64,000 nucleotides of DNA from Proteobacteria bacterium UBA981 (GCA_002292285.1 DBBP01000008.1:509876-573875), one strand, 5' to 3'. Positions 19,154 through 28,713 are shown, counted from the first letter of the stretch. The notes: generated from the sequence alone by a model not told the origin. Program-made: numbers and translations.

Positions 19154-20527
19154 TCAGCGCCGCCTACCTCGAATCACGAGGCCCACAATGACCAGCAGCA
19201 CTGGCCCCGCCAGTGTCGTCAGTAAAAATGTTGCCCTTAGTTCGGTATTGCTCATCCGTAGCTCGGCAAGAGCGTAGTCGCGCGGCACGATGTCAATCAT
19301 GTTGCGGTGATCAGCGAGTTCGCTGACCAAGTTGAGAAATAATTGACCATTACCCAGCGCAGCGAAGAACGAATTGGTTGCGAAATCCCCATCGCCGAGT
19401 ACAGCCACACGCCAGTCGCCCAATCGCGGTGTGACCAGCACAGCCAGCGTCCGCGCACGTAGTTCAGTATCGTCGTCTTCGAGATACGCGCCTGCACTGG
19501 TTTCTACCAGCGGCAGCACGTCGATCTTATCTGGCGTACCGCCGTTGTGCGGCATCAGCTCCGCTGCCCCGGGGAAAAAACTTAGCGCGAGACGTCGTGT
19601 GACGCGGTGACGAGTGTAGTCGCTGACAGCCGGCGTCGCCGGATCCGTCCAGTAATGGCGAGCCGGATCTTCGACGCGCGCACTGGTAATGGCAATACCA
19701 TGTGCAGCAAGCAGGCCATCCAGGCCACTCGAAATATGTGGTTCAAGCAGCATCAATAAACTGCCGCCTTGCTGAAGATGCGCAGACAGTTGTGCCACTT
19801 CCCGGACCGAGAAGGACGCCTGAGGCGACGCGACCACCACGACATCGCAGCGCTGCAGCGCGTCTGGCCCCTGCACCAGCAGGCGCTGTTCCACCGTATA
19901 GCCAAGCACTTCCAGCGCGTTGCGTGCCATGCCCATGCCATGGCGTTCATGCAGCGTCAGGGGCCGCCCCCCGCTACCGTGACTGTGGCCATGATCATCA
20001 CCCCCTTGTTCGAAGTGGTCATGGCTTTGCAGACTGAACGGATTACTTTCCAGGTGGCCATCGGTGAAGCACACGCGGCCGGTGGATTCACTGGTCACAC
20101 GGATAAGCGCGTTGGTAAATTCGGTTTCGGTGGCGTTATTCACCACAACACGACGACTGCCGCTTTCAAACACCGTGGAGCCGGCGAACTTTACATCGAA
20201 GCGTTCAGCCGCAGCTGGTTCCAACACCGGATCATGATTCGCCAATGTAATTTTTGTGGACGCGCTGGCATAAAGTTCGAGCAGATATCGCGCATCCTGC
20301 ATGGCACGGCTTCGAGTGTCGTAGAAAAAAGTCACAGAGACCGGTTGTCGAATTCGCTCAATGACGGCGCGCGTCGGAGCCGAAATGCTGTAAACAGAAG
20401 CGCTGGTTAAATCGATGCGCGCCGGATTGCGCACCGCCCACATATTCAATGCCACTGAGAAAGTCAGTACAGCTATCAGCGGTAATAGTCCATGCACGCG
20501 TCGTCTGAAAAGAATCCCGGCCATCAT
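19154..20527 (-). CDS. GldG-like ABC transporter auxiliary protein
   Basis: 457 residues: an N-terminal membrane anchor (about 12-32), a large periplasmic region of the GldG/DUF7088 type (YSISAPTRAVIERI, VSVTFFYDTRSR, CFTDGHLESNPF, GGSLLMLLEPH), and a C-terminal membrane helix (LLTTLAGPVLLVIVGLVI) with a RGRRR tail. A His-rich insert DDHGHSHGSGG lies near residue 180. ATG follows the permease stop with no gap, so translation is coupled. GldA/F/G systems support gliding in Bacteroidetes, but proteobacterial versions have other, undefined envelope roles. Confidence 0.82.
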   Translation of the reverse strand: MMAGILFRRRVHGLLPLIAVLTFSVALNMWAVRNPARIDLTSASVYSISAPTRAVIERIRQPVSVTFFYDTRSRAMQDARYLLELYASASTKITLANHDPVLEPAAAERFDVKFAGSTVFESGSRRVVVNNATETEFTNALIRVTSESTGRVCFTDGHLESNPFSLQSHDHFEQGGDDHGHSHGSGGRPLTLHERHGMGMARNALEVLGYTVEQRLLVQGPDALQRCDVVVVASPQASFSVREVAQLSAHLQQGGSLLMLLEPHISSGLDGLLAAHGIAITSARVEDPARHYWTDPATPAVSDYTRHRVTRRLALSFFPGAAELMPHNGGTPDKIDVLPLVETSAGAYLEDDDTELRARTLAVLVTPRLGDWRVAVLGDGDFATNSFFAALGNGQLFLNLVSELADHRNMIDIVPRDYALAELRMSNTELRATFLLTTLAGPVLLVIVGLVIRGRRR

Positions 20528-21238
20528 TCAGTAACGCCTGGCCGCGAGCACTTGCGCGGCCAGCACTAGCGCGCAGACACAAATGCTGATGAAGTAAACC
20601 ACCGCGCCGCGCGAAATGACGCCCCTGATCAAATCAAGATACTGGACGGAAAAAGATCCGTGTTGCAGCCAGACCACTAACGCACTGCCAGGCACCAGAT
20701 TGGCCGCGTAATCCAGGAACCAGAATCCGAGCAGGACGCCCCAGCTGGCGACCGCGGCAACGACCTGATTTTGCGCACAGCTTGAGGCCAGCACGCCGAC
20801 GGCTGCACATGCCGCAGCCAGCAGGAATACCCCCACATAGCCACCAATGATCGGCCCATAATCCGGTTCTGCAGTCCACGCCAACACGGCGACGGCGACG
20901 CTGCTGCCGGCTAGCATCAGCGCAACCACGATCATCAAGGCCGTATATTTAGCGAGCACCAGGGTCGTCTCGCTGAGCGGCAGACTGAGCAGCAACTCGA
21001 GCGTGTCGTTGTGCCGTTCCTCGGCGAACGCTCGCATAGACAACAGCGGCATCATCAACAATAGCAACAAGCTCATGTTGTGAAAGGCAGTCACCATGTC
21101 AATAGCACTGACGAACAGCGCATTAAAACTGAAGAAAAATCCGCTGGCAGCCCAGAAAGTTGCGATGGCCACGTAGGCGATAGGGGTCACAAAATAGTGC
21201 TCGAGCTCGCGCGCAACGACAATTAAATAACCATTCAT
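20528..21238 (-). CDS. ABC transporter permease (GldF/ABC-2 type)
   Basis: 236 residues from the ATG at 21238, which shares one base with the ATPase stop (TGATG); a GTG one codon earlier is possible. Six hydrophobic segments and the motif AFAEERHNDTLELLLSLPLSETTLVLAKY (abbreviated: EERHNDTLELLLSLP) are characteristic of ABC-2 permeases of the GldF/NosY type. It provides the membrane part of the export complex with the adjoining ATPase and GldG-like protein. Confidence 0.88.
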   Translation of the reverse strand: MNGYLIVVARELEHYFVTPIAYVAIATFWAASGFFFSFNALFVSAIDMVTAFHNMSLLLLLMMPLLSMRAFAEERHNDTLELLLSLPLSETTLVLAKYTALMIVVALMLAGSSVAVAVLAWTAEPDYGPIIGGYVGVFLLAAACAAVGVLASSCAQNQVVAAVASWGVLLGFWFLDYAANLVPGSALVVWLQHGSFSVQYLDLIRGVISRGAVVYFISICVCALVLAAQVLAARRY

Positions 21239-22194
21239 CACGCTGCGTTACCTGCCTCAGCGCGAATGACAGCAATCAATCTTTGCTCGATATTGGCTAC
21301 GCCCGACGCCACCGATTCAAGTGCCGTGTGATTCGCGAGCAAGCGCAGCAAGTCGGCGCGCCGCTCAACGGCGATGCTGACCACAAGCTGGAATTGTTCA
21401 CCCGCCAGGCAAACCAGGCCGCTCAAATCGAGTTGTGGGTCGAATGCCAGCAACGCCCTGCGCAGGGCATCGGTGTCGGTACAACTGAAGCGCGCGTCCA
21501 CCAGCCCGCCCTCCGCGGCTGTACCTGCCATCGACAGGTCGGTCAGCGTGCCGTTGTTCAGGTACACCACGCGGGTACACAGCGCCACTACCTCTTGCAT
21601 GATGTGGGTGGAAAATATCACTGCGCGATCGCGCGCTACCGAACGAATTAGTTCGCGCGCTTCGATAATCTGAAAGGGATCCAGCCCATTGGTCGGCTCA
21701 TCGAGCAGCAACACCCGGGGATCGCCGAGCAACGCCTGCGCCAAGCCGATACGCTGCCGATAGCCTTTCGACAACTGACCGATGATGCGACGACGGACGT
21801 CGACTAAATCGAATCCCAGCAGCGCCTCGTCGACGGCTCGATCACGCGCTTGACCATGCAGGCCTCGTGCACCCGCGACAAAACGAAGATAACGCTCGAC
21901 AGAAAACGGGTCATACAGGGGAACGCGCTCGGGGAGATAGCCGATGTGACGTCGTGAGTCGGGGTGGTCGGGTCTGAGCGCTTGCCCGCCTGCGACAACC
22001 TGCCCCGAATCTGGCCAAAGATAGCCTGCTGCGATCCTGAGCGTCGTGGTCTTGCCGCAACCGTTTGGGCCAAGCAAGCCAACAATCTCGCCGGGCTGCA
22101 CGAGCAACTCGAGTTGCTTCAGTACATCCTGACGCCGATAGCGCTTGCAGATACCGCGCAGTTCAAGTGCCGCGGGAGGGGATTCAGTACTCAT
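21238..22194 (-). CDS. ABC transporter ATP-binding protein (GldA/CcmA-like)
   Basis: 318 residues. Walker A GPNGCGKTT, signature LSKGYRQRIGLAQALL, Walker B VLLLDEP and switch His in IFSTHIMQE are all present, with GYLPERVPLYDP typical of the GldA/NatA branch. The C-terminal 90 residues form the regulatory extension seen in this branch. First gene of the operon; promoter presumably in the 54-base gap upstream, which also contains a strong hairpin. Confidence 0.92.
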   Translation of the reverse strand: MSTESPPAALELRGICKRYRRQDVLKQLELLVQPGEIVGLLGPNGCGKTTTLRIAAGYLWPDSGQVVAGGQALRPDHPDSRRHIGYLPERVPLYDPFSVERYLRFVAGARGLHGQARDRAVDEALLGFDLVDVRRRIIGQLSKGYRQRIGLAQALLGDPRVLLLDEPTNGLDPFQIIEARELIRSVARDRAVIFSTHIMQEVVALCTRVVYLNNGTLTDLSMAGTAAEGGLVDARFSCTDTDALRRALLAFDPQLDLSGLVCLAGEQFQLVVSIAVERRADLLRLLANHTALESVASGVANIEQRLIAVIRAEAGNAA

Positions 22195-22200
22195 TGATCG

Positions 22201-22227
22201 GGCCTGCGCGAGGATGTCGCGCAGGCC
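22201..22227. other. Strong GC hairpin between lactonase-like gene and ABC operon
   Basis: An 11-bp perfect stem (GGCCTGCGCGA with TCGCGCAGGCC) around a 5-base loop, between the stop at 22249 and the ATG at 22194 on the minus strand. Without a U-run it is either a weak terminator of the upstream gene or a leader structure of the ABC operon. Confidence 0.6.
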
Positions 22228-22248
22228 GCCAGGTTTGCAGTCGGAAGA

Positions 22249-23118
22249 CTAGTCGTAAGCGCTGTCGTGTTTGTGTTGACCGTATTGCTCAATTCCATGC
22301 GAATACCACAGCTCGCCCTGATGGACATCGCGCAAATTCTTCAGGCGATCAATTGATCTCATTGACTCGTAGGCGTTCCAGGTGATGCCTGGAACGACAC
22401 CGGCTTCGTTGTCTGGCGTGTATACCGCATCACCGGCGAGGAACAAGGTGCCGGTATTTTTAAGCTTCACCATCACCGATTGATGACCCTGGGTATGCCC
22501 CTTGGTATCAAGCACGACAATGGTGCCGTCACCAAACAGGTCGTAGTCGCCTTCAAGCTGAAGGTAGTTGAAGTCGCGGGCATCGTCGAAATCGCCCATC
22601 ACAAAAGCGGATGCCTGGTATTTCTCGGGCCACCAGGCCGTTTTCATTTCGACCTTCTGCACGACGTGCGTCGCGTTCGGGAACATCTCCATGTTGCCGG
22701 CGTGGTCAAGATGCATGTGCGAAAGAATGACGTATTTGACGTCCTCAACCTTGTAGCCAAACTTCTCCAGCCACTTGTCGATCACCTCGTTGCGCTTCTG
22801 GATAGGCTGGAACGCCTTACACAACTTACCCCAATGGCTTTCGCATTTGCCATCAGACACAGCCACGTTGTTGCCGGTGTCATAGAGCACCAGCCCACGC
22901 GGGTGATCGATGATGTACATCGCCACAGGGACCTTGATCATTTTGCCGACATCAAGCATCGCGGTCAGCCACCCTTTGTCCATTTGCAGCACGCCGCTCG
23001 AAACCTGATAGAGCTTGATGGGTTGTTCAGCCTGCGCCGACGTCGTGAATCCGACGACGAACGCCAAAGTCAGAAACAAGGTGCGCAGCTGGGGCCCGCT
23101 AAGTGCCGCAATCAGCAT
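22249..23118 (-). CDS. Exported MBL-fold hydrolase, N-acyl-homoserine-lactonase-like
   Basis: 289 residues with a signal peptide ending at QAEQP. The zinc motif HMHLDHAG, then the histidine in TKGHTQGHQS, the aspartate in FLAGDAV and the last histidine in YSHGIEQYG give the full dinuclear site. Overall order resembles AiiA/AttM-type acyl-homoserine lactonases, but the export signal is unusual for cytoplasmic quorum quenchers, so a periplasmic lactone or ester hydrolase is a safer reading. AGGAGA precedes the ATG. Monocistronic by appearance. Confidence 0.8.
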   Translation of the reverse strand: MLIAALSGPQLRTLFLTLAFVVGFTTSAQAEQPIKLYQVSSGVLQMDKGWLTAMLDVGKMIKVPVAMYIIDHPRGLVLYDTGNNVAVSDGKCESHWGKLCKAFQPIQKRNEVIDKWLEKFGYKVEDVKYVILSHMHLDHAGNMEMFPNATHVVQKVEMKTAWWPEKYQASAFVMGDFDDARDFNYLQLEGDYDLFGDGTIVVLDTKGHTQGHQSVMVKLKNTGTLFLAGDAVYTPDNEAGVVPGITWNAYESMRSIDRLKNLRDVHQGELWYSHGIEQYGQHKHDSAYD

Positions 23119-23366
23119 CTGGGAAATCTCCTGTTGGTAAGATCGGCGCTAAACCGACCAGAATCGAGGCAGCGTTTATTGTAGCGCCACAGCTACAGCT
23201 TGGGGATTACTGTTGGTATTCATCATAAAAATAGCCGAGGCATGGGGTCTACGACGCCATGACCCGAGTAATTGTTGGGAATTCAACGCCAGGCGCGCTC
23301 CGAATCCTTGTCGGGGACGGTTATCTGGAGGCTTCCGGGTCTTCGTACCGCAACCTCGGATGTCGG

Positions 23367-24161
23367 TTAAATGTCATCAGAGATCGCATGCCCTTTGCCG
23401 CGCTTGGCACGCATGTAGCGCAAATTATGTTCATTGACGCCGGCGATCAACGAGACGGATTCGCTGATTTCCTGCCCACGTGCCTCAAGTTGCGCGCGTT
23501 TGTCCGGATTGTTCGACAACAAACGTAGCGGCCGGCGCGCGAGCAAATATTTGAGTACTACGGCGGCATCGCCGAAATCGCGTGAATCCTCGGGCAGACC
23601 GAGTGCAACATTGGCCTGATAGGTATTGTGACCGCCATCCTGGAGCAAGTAGGTCACCGCTTTGGCCCACAAACCAATCCCTCGGCCTTCGTGACCACTC
23701 ATGTACACGACCGCCCCGCCGCCTTCATTCTGCATTTGCTCAAATGCAGCATCGAGCTGGGGACCACAGTCGCAGCGGCGCGAACCAAACACGTCGCCGG
23801 TCAGGCAACAGGAATGAATGCGCACCAGCGGTGTCTCTGAGATACGGAATCCCGGCAGCGCAAACACTGAATTAACCGACATGGAACTACTCAACAACTC
23901 GCGCAAGGCCTCAGTACCGCCATCGCCCACGTCACTCGCCGCATCCAGCACTGCCGACAACTCGGTACGCCGCACGAACGGATACCACTCCAGCATGACT
24001 TCAACGTCGCCGATCGCACGCGGAATCAATACCGGCCCCAGGATCGAAATAAAAGCTTCCGCGTCGTCGCCACCCACGACTTCACTGTTTTGGTCGAGGG
24101 TTACCAGCAGGCCATCGCTCTCAAGGCGGGCGCGAATGGATTCATCTACGTAGCTGAACAA
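23367..24161 (-). CDS. ribA: GTP cyclohydrolase II with N-terminal extension
   Basis: 264 residues from a TTG at 24161, the only start codon in frame, with AGGA 8 bases upstream. From about residue 105 it follows GTP cyclohydrolase II: zinc cysteines in SCCLTGDVFGSRRCDCG, HEGRGIGL, the conserved Tyr in TYLLQD, the DxRD motif containing the nucleophilic Arg (EDSRDF), LLSNNPDK and a C-terminal NEHNLRYMRAK. Usual enzymes are about 200 residues, so roughly 60 extra N-terminal residues are present. It opens the imidazole ring of GTP for riboflavin synthesis. It is 39 bases after a hydrolase gene and is not in a rib operon. Confidence 0.85.
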   Translation of the reverse strand: MFSYVDESIRARLESDGLLVTLDQNSEVVGGDDAEAFISILGPVLIPRAIGDVEVMLEWYPFVRRTELSAVLDAASDVGDGGTEALRELLSSSMSVNSVFALPGFRISETPLVRIHSCCLTGDVFGSRRCDCGPQLDAAFEQMQNEGGGAVVYMSGHEGRGIGLWAKAVTYLLQDGGHNTYQANVALGLPEDSRDFGDAAVVLKYLLARRPLRLLSNNPDKRAQLEARGQEISESVSLIAGVNEHNLRYMRAKRGKGHAISDDI

Positions 24162-24200
24162 TGGATCAGTCCTGTTGCTCTGTGGCGCTTAGCGCTTCGG

Positions 24201-24893
24201 TTAATAAAGGAGCCACTGCCGCAGTAGCGCAGTCACTGCGTGAGGCCGCTCCATGGTACTCATGTGTCCGCATTGCTCAATCACCGCAAGCTTCGCAGAC
24301 GGTATATTCGCGGCGATTTCCTCATGCATTTGCAAGCTCGTTATGGCGTCCTCGCGCCCACATAGCACCAGCGTCGGGCAACGATAAGCGGACAATCCGG
24401 ACAAGGCTTCCGGTCGGGAAATAATAGCGCGCACCTGCCGCACAAAAACCTCAGGTCCGAGTTCCGTTGCCATATCGGCGACAGCACCGGTGAGATCCAC
24501 ATCATCGAGACGATCGGGGTGCAACAGCGCGGGCATCAGCGTCGCACTCACGGCGGCAAATTCACCGCTCTCAGCAAGTGCGATGAGCGCGTCGCGGCGC
24601 GCCGTTTGTTCGGCGGTTTCCTGTCTGGCGTTCGTATCCAGCAGGGCCAAGCGAGTGACCCGTTCAGGCGCCATACGCATGATCGCGTTTGCGACAATAC
24701 CGCCCATCGACAGTCCACATAAAGCGAACGATGGCGGCGCCTGCTCAAGCACCGACGTGGCCATGGCTTCAATGCTCGGCGCACGACTCACATCAGCGAC
24801 CTGACATTCAGCCACATCGGCCAGATAGGCCACTTGGTGCGCCCACAGGGTTTGCGTGCACAGCAAGCCCGGAACGAAAACAAGCGCAGTCAT
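24201..24893 (-). CDS. Alpha/beta hydrolase (short-chain esterase-like)
   Basis: 230 residues from the ATG at 24893 (MTALVFVPGLLCTQTLW). Triad regions: nucleophile GLSMGG, acid in LCGREDAIT, histidine in QCGHMSTMERP. The PGLLC opening and compact lid are those of the small hydrolases related to MenH/pimeloyl-ACP esterases. It precedes ribA on the same strand with a 39-base spacer, so co-transcription is likely, but no functional link is evident. Confidence 0.82.
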   Translation of the reverse strand: MTALVFVPGLLCTQTLWAHQVAYLADVAECQVADVSRAPSIEAMATSVLEQAPPSFALCGLSMGGIVANAIMRMAPERVTRLALLDTNARQETAEQTARRDALIALAESGEFAAVSATLMPALLHPDRLDDVDLTGAVADMATELGPEVFVRQVRAIISRPEALSGLSAYRCPTLVLCGREDAITSLQMHEEIAANIPSAKLAVIEQCGHMSTMERPHAVTALLRQWLLY

Positions 24894-25004
24894 AATCGAT
24901 TCATAGACATGTTTGACCCTGAACGAGCAGTCGCTCGCGAGCACACAATGATATCGCGTTCAGTTCGGCGAAATGGTGGGTGGCGTCGATTGGATAGCAC
25001 CGCT

Positions 25005-25039
25005 CCGGGTACGAGACGGCGTGTGCGCCTCGTACCCGG
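25005..25039. other. Hairpin downstream of the luciferase-like gene at 25.0-25.9 kb
   Basis: A perfect 11-bp stem (CCGGGTACGAG with CTCGTACCCGG) around a 13-base loop, flanked by further partial pairing (GATAGC/GCTATC). It sits just beyond the minus-strand stop at 25048. No U-run; likely marks the end of that transcript. Confidence 0.6.
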
Positions 25040-25047
25040 CATCGCTA

Positions 25048-25917
25048 TCAGGGTGCGAGCGCTTCCAGCGCGTCGTAACACGGCCCCGGCTCGCCATCCG
25101 CACGGATCGGTTGCAGGACGACCTGATCAGCACCAGCGTCGAAATACTTCTGTAGTTCGGCCTTAATGGTTGCGGCGTCGCCCCATAGGACCATCGCATC
25201 CATCAGCCGATCACTGCCACCGTCCTTCAAATCGCCTTCGTCAAAACCAAGGCGGAACCAATTTTTGAAGTAATTGGGCAAACCCATGTAGGGGGTTAAC
25301 GCCGCCCGAGCCGCCGCTCGCGCGGTAACCGGATCGCTATTCAGGCACACTTTCTGTTCGCAGATGATGGCACCCTTGTCACCCATTGCAGTCCGCGACA
25401 GGGCGACTTGCGCTGGAGTGATGTTGTAGGGGAACGATCCCAGCGTCCGATCAGCAGACAATTTAGACATGTTCGGTCCGAGTGCCGCCAGCGCTACTTG
25501 CTTCTCGCCCTTCGCACCACCAAGCGCTTCCCATGCGCTGTCCATGTCGTCGAGATACTTCCGCATGGTTGCGACTGGGCGTTTGTACTCGTGGCCCCGC
25601 ATATCGGACACGATAGGTGCATGAGAAACGCCAAGTCCGAGCACAAAACGGCCGCCGTAAAGCGAGTTCAGCGTGTTGTGGCCCATCACCGAAGCGGACG
25701 GATCGCGCGCATAGATATTGGCGATACCGCTGGCTACTACTAATTTGTCACTGTGGCTTAACAAATAGCCGCCAACGCCGAAAGTTTCGTAATTCACTGC
25801 CTCAGGGTACCAAAGCGTTGAATAGCCCAAACCTTCGACACGTTTGGCCAGGTCGGCCAATTGCGCTGCATCGAGCACATCGGTGAATGTGAAAACTCCG
25901 TATTGTCCAAATTTCAT
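25048..25917 (-). CDS. LLM-class F420-dependent oxidoreductase
   Basis: 289 residues from the ATG at 25917, set by a strong GGAGG site 7 bases upstream and by the typical opening MKFGQYGVFTFTD. Luciferase-fold features: GYSTLWYPEAVNYETFGVGG, ASGIANIYARDP, FVLGLGVSHAPIV. This is the TIGR03620-like F420 branch; whether the host makes F420 is not visible here. It is a solitary gene divergent from an acyl-CoA dehydrogenase. Confidence 0.85.
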   Translation of the reverse strand: MKFGQYGVFTFTDVLDAAQLADLAKRVEGLGYSTLWYPEAVNYETFGVGGYLLSHSDKLVVASGIANIYARDPSASVMGHNTLNSLYGGRFVLGLGVSHAPIVSDMRGHEYKRPVATMRKYLDDMDSAWEALGGAKGEKQVALAALGPNMSKLSADRTLGSFPYNITPAQVALSRTAMGDKGAIICEQKVCLNSDPVTARAAARAALTPYMGLPNYFKNWFRLGFDEGDLKDGGSDRLMDAMVLWGDAATIKAELQKYFDAGADQVVLQPIRADGEPGPCYDALEALAP

Positions 25918-26169
25918 GATCAACCTCCATATGTTGAGGGCGGCAGCATAGCGTCTGGCGAGCGGCAACGACAGAGTCCCACGGCGCCCGCCCGAGCACC
26001 CAAACCCGGCAACAGTTGGCGAAGGCCTGGGGCTGAACAGCACTCAGCCTCAACTACCCCATGTCCACGCCCGACAGCGCCCGCAACGGCGGACATTACG
26101 GCACAATAGGGCGCTCTAACGATTTGCGCGGGTGCAGTCCGCCCCCTTCCCTGAGCCTGGAGTACTGAC

Positions 26170-27306
26170 ATGATCCCGAGAACGATTTACACCGAAGAAC
26201 ATGACATTTTCCGGGACAGTGTCAGGCGCTTCGTAGAAAAGGAAATCGTGCCCCATCATGAACAATGGGAGCGTGACGGGATGGTCAGCCGTGAGTTGTG
26301 GCAGGCGGCTGGAGAAAACGGCTTGCTGTGCTGTTTCGTACCGCCAGAGTACGGCGGCCCAGGCGGAGACTTTCTGCACATGGCCGTCGTTACCGAAGAA
26401 CTCGCGCGCGTGGAAGCCAGCGGACCGGCTTTCCATTTGCACTCGGCCATCGTTGCGCCGTACATCTTCCACTACGGTACCGAAGAACAAAAACAGGCCT
26501 TTTTGCCGGGCATGTGTTCCGGCGACATTATTGGTGCCATTGCGATGTCCGAGCCCGGCGCGGGCAGTGATTTGGCCGGCATGCGCACCACTGCCAAGCG
26601 CGCTGGTGACGAATACACCATCAATGGACAGAAAACCTTCATCTCAAATGGCCAGCTCGCCGACCTGGTTGTCACGGCGTGCAAAACCGATCCGGAAGCT
26701 GGTGCCAAGGGAATCAGCTTGATGCTGGTGCAACGCGGCGACGAAGGCTTTACGCGCGGACGCAATCTCGAGAAAGTCGGCTGGAAAGCACAGGACACCT
26801 CGGAGTTGTTTTACAGCGACGTGCGTGTGCCCGGCGAGCGCCTGCTCGGCGAGGAGAATCAGGGATTCAGCTATCTCATCGAACAATTGGCGCAGGAACG
26901 GTTAATCGTTGCTGTGCGCGCTGCGGCGACAATTGATGCAGCCTTGAATGCGACTGTCACCTACACCAAAGAACGTGAAGCCTTCGGCAAGCCGATTTTT
27001 GCCTTTCAGAACACACGTTTCAAACTCGCAGAGGTGAAAACCCGCGCTACAGTGGTGCGCAATTTCATCGATCGTTGTATGGCCCTGCATCTCGACGGCG
27101 AACTCGATGCCGATGACGCCGCAATGGCCAAGCTCTACAGCACCGAGACCATGTGCGAGATCCTCGACGAATGCCTGCAACTGTTTGGCGGCTACGGTTA
27201 CATGTGGGAGTTCCCAATCGCACGTGCCTGGGCCGGCCAGCGGGTCTCGCGAATTGCCGGTGGCTCGAGCGAGATCATGAAGGAGATCATTTCGCGAACC
27301 TTGTGA
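26170..27306 (+). CDS. Acyl-CoA dehydrogenase (long-chain type)
   Basis: 378 residues, normal family length. FAD/substrate motifs are IGAIAMSEPGAGSDLAG (about 121-136) and FISNGQLADLVV; the C-terminal IAGGSSEIMKEIISR lacks the usual catalytic Glu of short-chain enzymes, but Glu243 in LAQERL occupies the alternative helix-G position used by long-chain and isovaleryl-CoA dehydrogenases, so activity is expected. GGAG precedes the ATG. First of three plus-strand genes with a CoA transferase and a TauD-type dioxygenase. Confidence 0.9.
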   Translation: MIPRTIYTEEHDIFRDSVRRFVEKEIVPHHEQWERDGMVSRELWQAAGENGLLCCFVPPEYGGPGGDFLHMAVVTEELARVEASGPAFHLHSAIVAPYIFHYGTEEQKQAFLPGMCSGDIIGAIAMSEPGAGSDLAGMRTTAKRAGDEYTINGQKTFISNGQLADLVVTACKTDPEAGAKGISLMLVQRGDEGFTRGRNLEKVGWKAQDTSELFYSDVRVPGERLLGEENQGFSYLIEQLAQERLIVAVRAAATIDAALNATVTYTKEREAFGKPIFAFQNTRFKLAEVKTRATVVRNFIDRCMALHLDGELDADDAAMAKLYSTETMCEILDECLQLFGGYGYMWEFPIARAWAGQRVSRIAGGSSEIMKEIISRTL

Positions 27307-27408
27307 TGCTGACCGCAATAAACACCCCAAAAGTATCACCACATTGTTACGCGATCGCGCGCGACCAGTTTGCGCGCGTCAATACACTGTGGTGCGCCGG
27401 TAACCGTT

Positions 27409-28599
27409 ATGACACCTGAGCAGAAACCGCTAACTGGTGTGCGCGTTCTCGATGTCGCTACTTTCGTCGCAGCGCCGTTCTGCGCAACCATCCTGGCTGA
27501 ATTTGGCGCTGAGGTAATCAAAGTCGAACACCCACAGGGTGGCGACCCGATGCGTCGTTTCGGCACGGCAACCGAAGAACCAGACCAGACCCTCGCCTGG
27601 CTTAGCGAAGCACGTAATAAGCGATCGGTAACACTGGACCTGAAAGCACCTGCCGATGCAGCTACGTTTCGGGAGTTAGTCCGTCGCGCGGATGTCGTGT
27701 GCGAAAACTTTCGCCCCGGCACGCTCGAGAAATGGGGCCTTGGCTGGGACACCCTGCAAGCCCTCAATCCGGCCCTGGTGCTGCTGCGGGTGAGTGGCTA
27801 CGGGCAAACCGGCCCCTATCGTGACCGTCCAGGGTTTGCGCGCATCGCGCACGCAGTGGGTGGGCTGACCCACCTTGCCGGCATGCCTGACGGTCCGCCA
27901 GTGACGCCGGGTTCCACCTCGCTCGCTGATTACATATCCGGACTCTACGGCGCGGTCGGCGTGTTGTTGGCGCTGCGGGTTGCTGAGGCGACCGGGGTCG
28001 GGCAAGTCGTTGACGTCGCCTTGTTCGAGTCAATTTTCCGGGTCCTTGACGAGCTTGCTCCTGCTTATGCCTCAGCCGGCATCGTCCGCGCTCGCGAAGG
28101 TGTTGGGACGCGTAACGCGTGTCCGCACGGACATTTCCAGTGTGCGGACGGGAAGTGGGTTGCGATAGCGTGTACCAGCGATCGAATCTGGGCGCGCATG
28201 GCGGAGAATGTGCTCATGCGCCCAGAATTCTCTGCCTCGCATCCAACCACAGCGGCCCGTCTTGCCGACCGGCCCCGCATCGATGCACTGGTAGAGAAAT
28301 TCACGGCCTCAATGACCGCAACAGAAGTCGTTGCGCGCTGCGTAGAAGGCGATGTGCCCTGCGGTCCGGTGAACACAATTGCCGATATCTTTGCCGACGA
28401 GCATTTCGCTGCCCGCGAAGTCCTCACAAAAGTCATGCACGACACCTTGGGCACCATCGAGATCCCGAACGTCTTGCCGCGCCTTTCCCGGACCCCGGGC
28501 GAGATCACACAACTTGGACCACGGCTCGGCGAAGCCAACGATACCTTTCTGCAGCAGTTGCTGGCCAATGATGCTGAGATTCGAAAAGTGCCACGCTAA
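27409..28599 (+). CDS. Family III CoA transferase (CaiB/BaiF)
   Basis: 396 residues from the ATG at 27409 (MTPEQKPLTGVRVLDVATF). Characteristic segments are FGAEVIKVEHP, NFRPGTLEKWGLGWDTL, LLRVSGYGQTGPY and the presumed catalytic Asp in STSLADYISG. A single domain of normal length. It follows the acyl-CoA dehydrogenase by about 100 bases and precedes a 2-oxoglutarate-type dioxygenase, consistent with activation of an organic acid for beta-oxidation; the acid is not identifiable. Confidence 0.88.
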   Translation: MTPEQKPLTGVRVLDVATFVAAPFCATILAEFGAEVIKVEHPQGGDPMRRFGTATEEPDQTLAWLSEARNKRSVTLDLKAPADAATFRELVRRADVVCENFRPGTLEKWGLGWDTLQALNPALVLLRVSGYGQTGPYRDRPGFARIAHAVGGLTHLAGMPDGPPVTPGSTSLADYISGLYGAVGVLLALRVAEATGVGQVVDVALFESIFRVLDELAPAYASAGIVRAREGVGTRNACPHGHFQCADGKWVAIACTSDRIWARMAENVLMRPEFSASHPTTAARLADRPRIDALVEKFTASMTATEVVARCVEGDVPCGPVNTIADIFADEHFAAREVLTKVMHDTLGTIEIPNVLPRLSRTPGEITQLGPRLGEANDTFLQQLLANDAEIRKVPR

Positions 28600-28713
28600 A
28601 CCGTCACCACTGTCCAGCGCGCCTGCAGCCACTGGCGCAACCTTACTACCATGGCTTGCGTCCGCTTATCCAGATGCCACAATGATTGCAGTGCTGGCAG
28701 CGGAGTGAAGACG

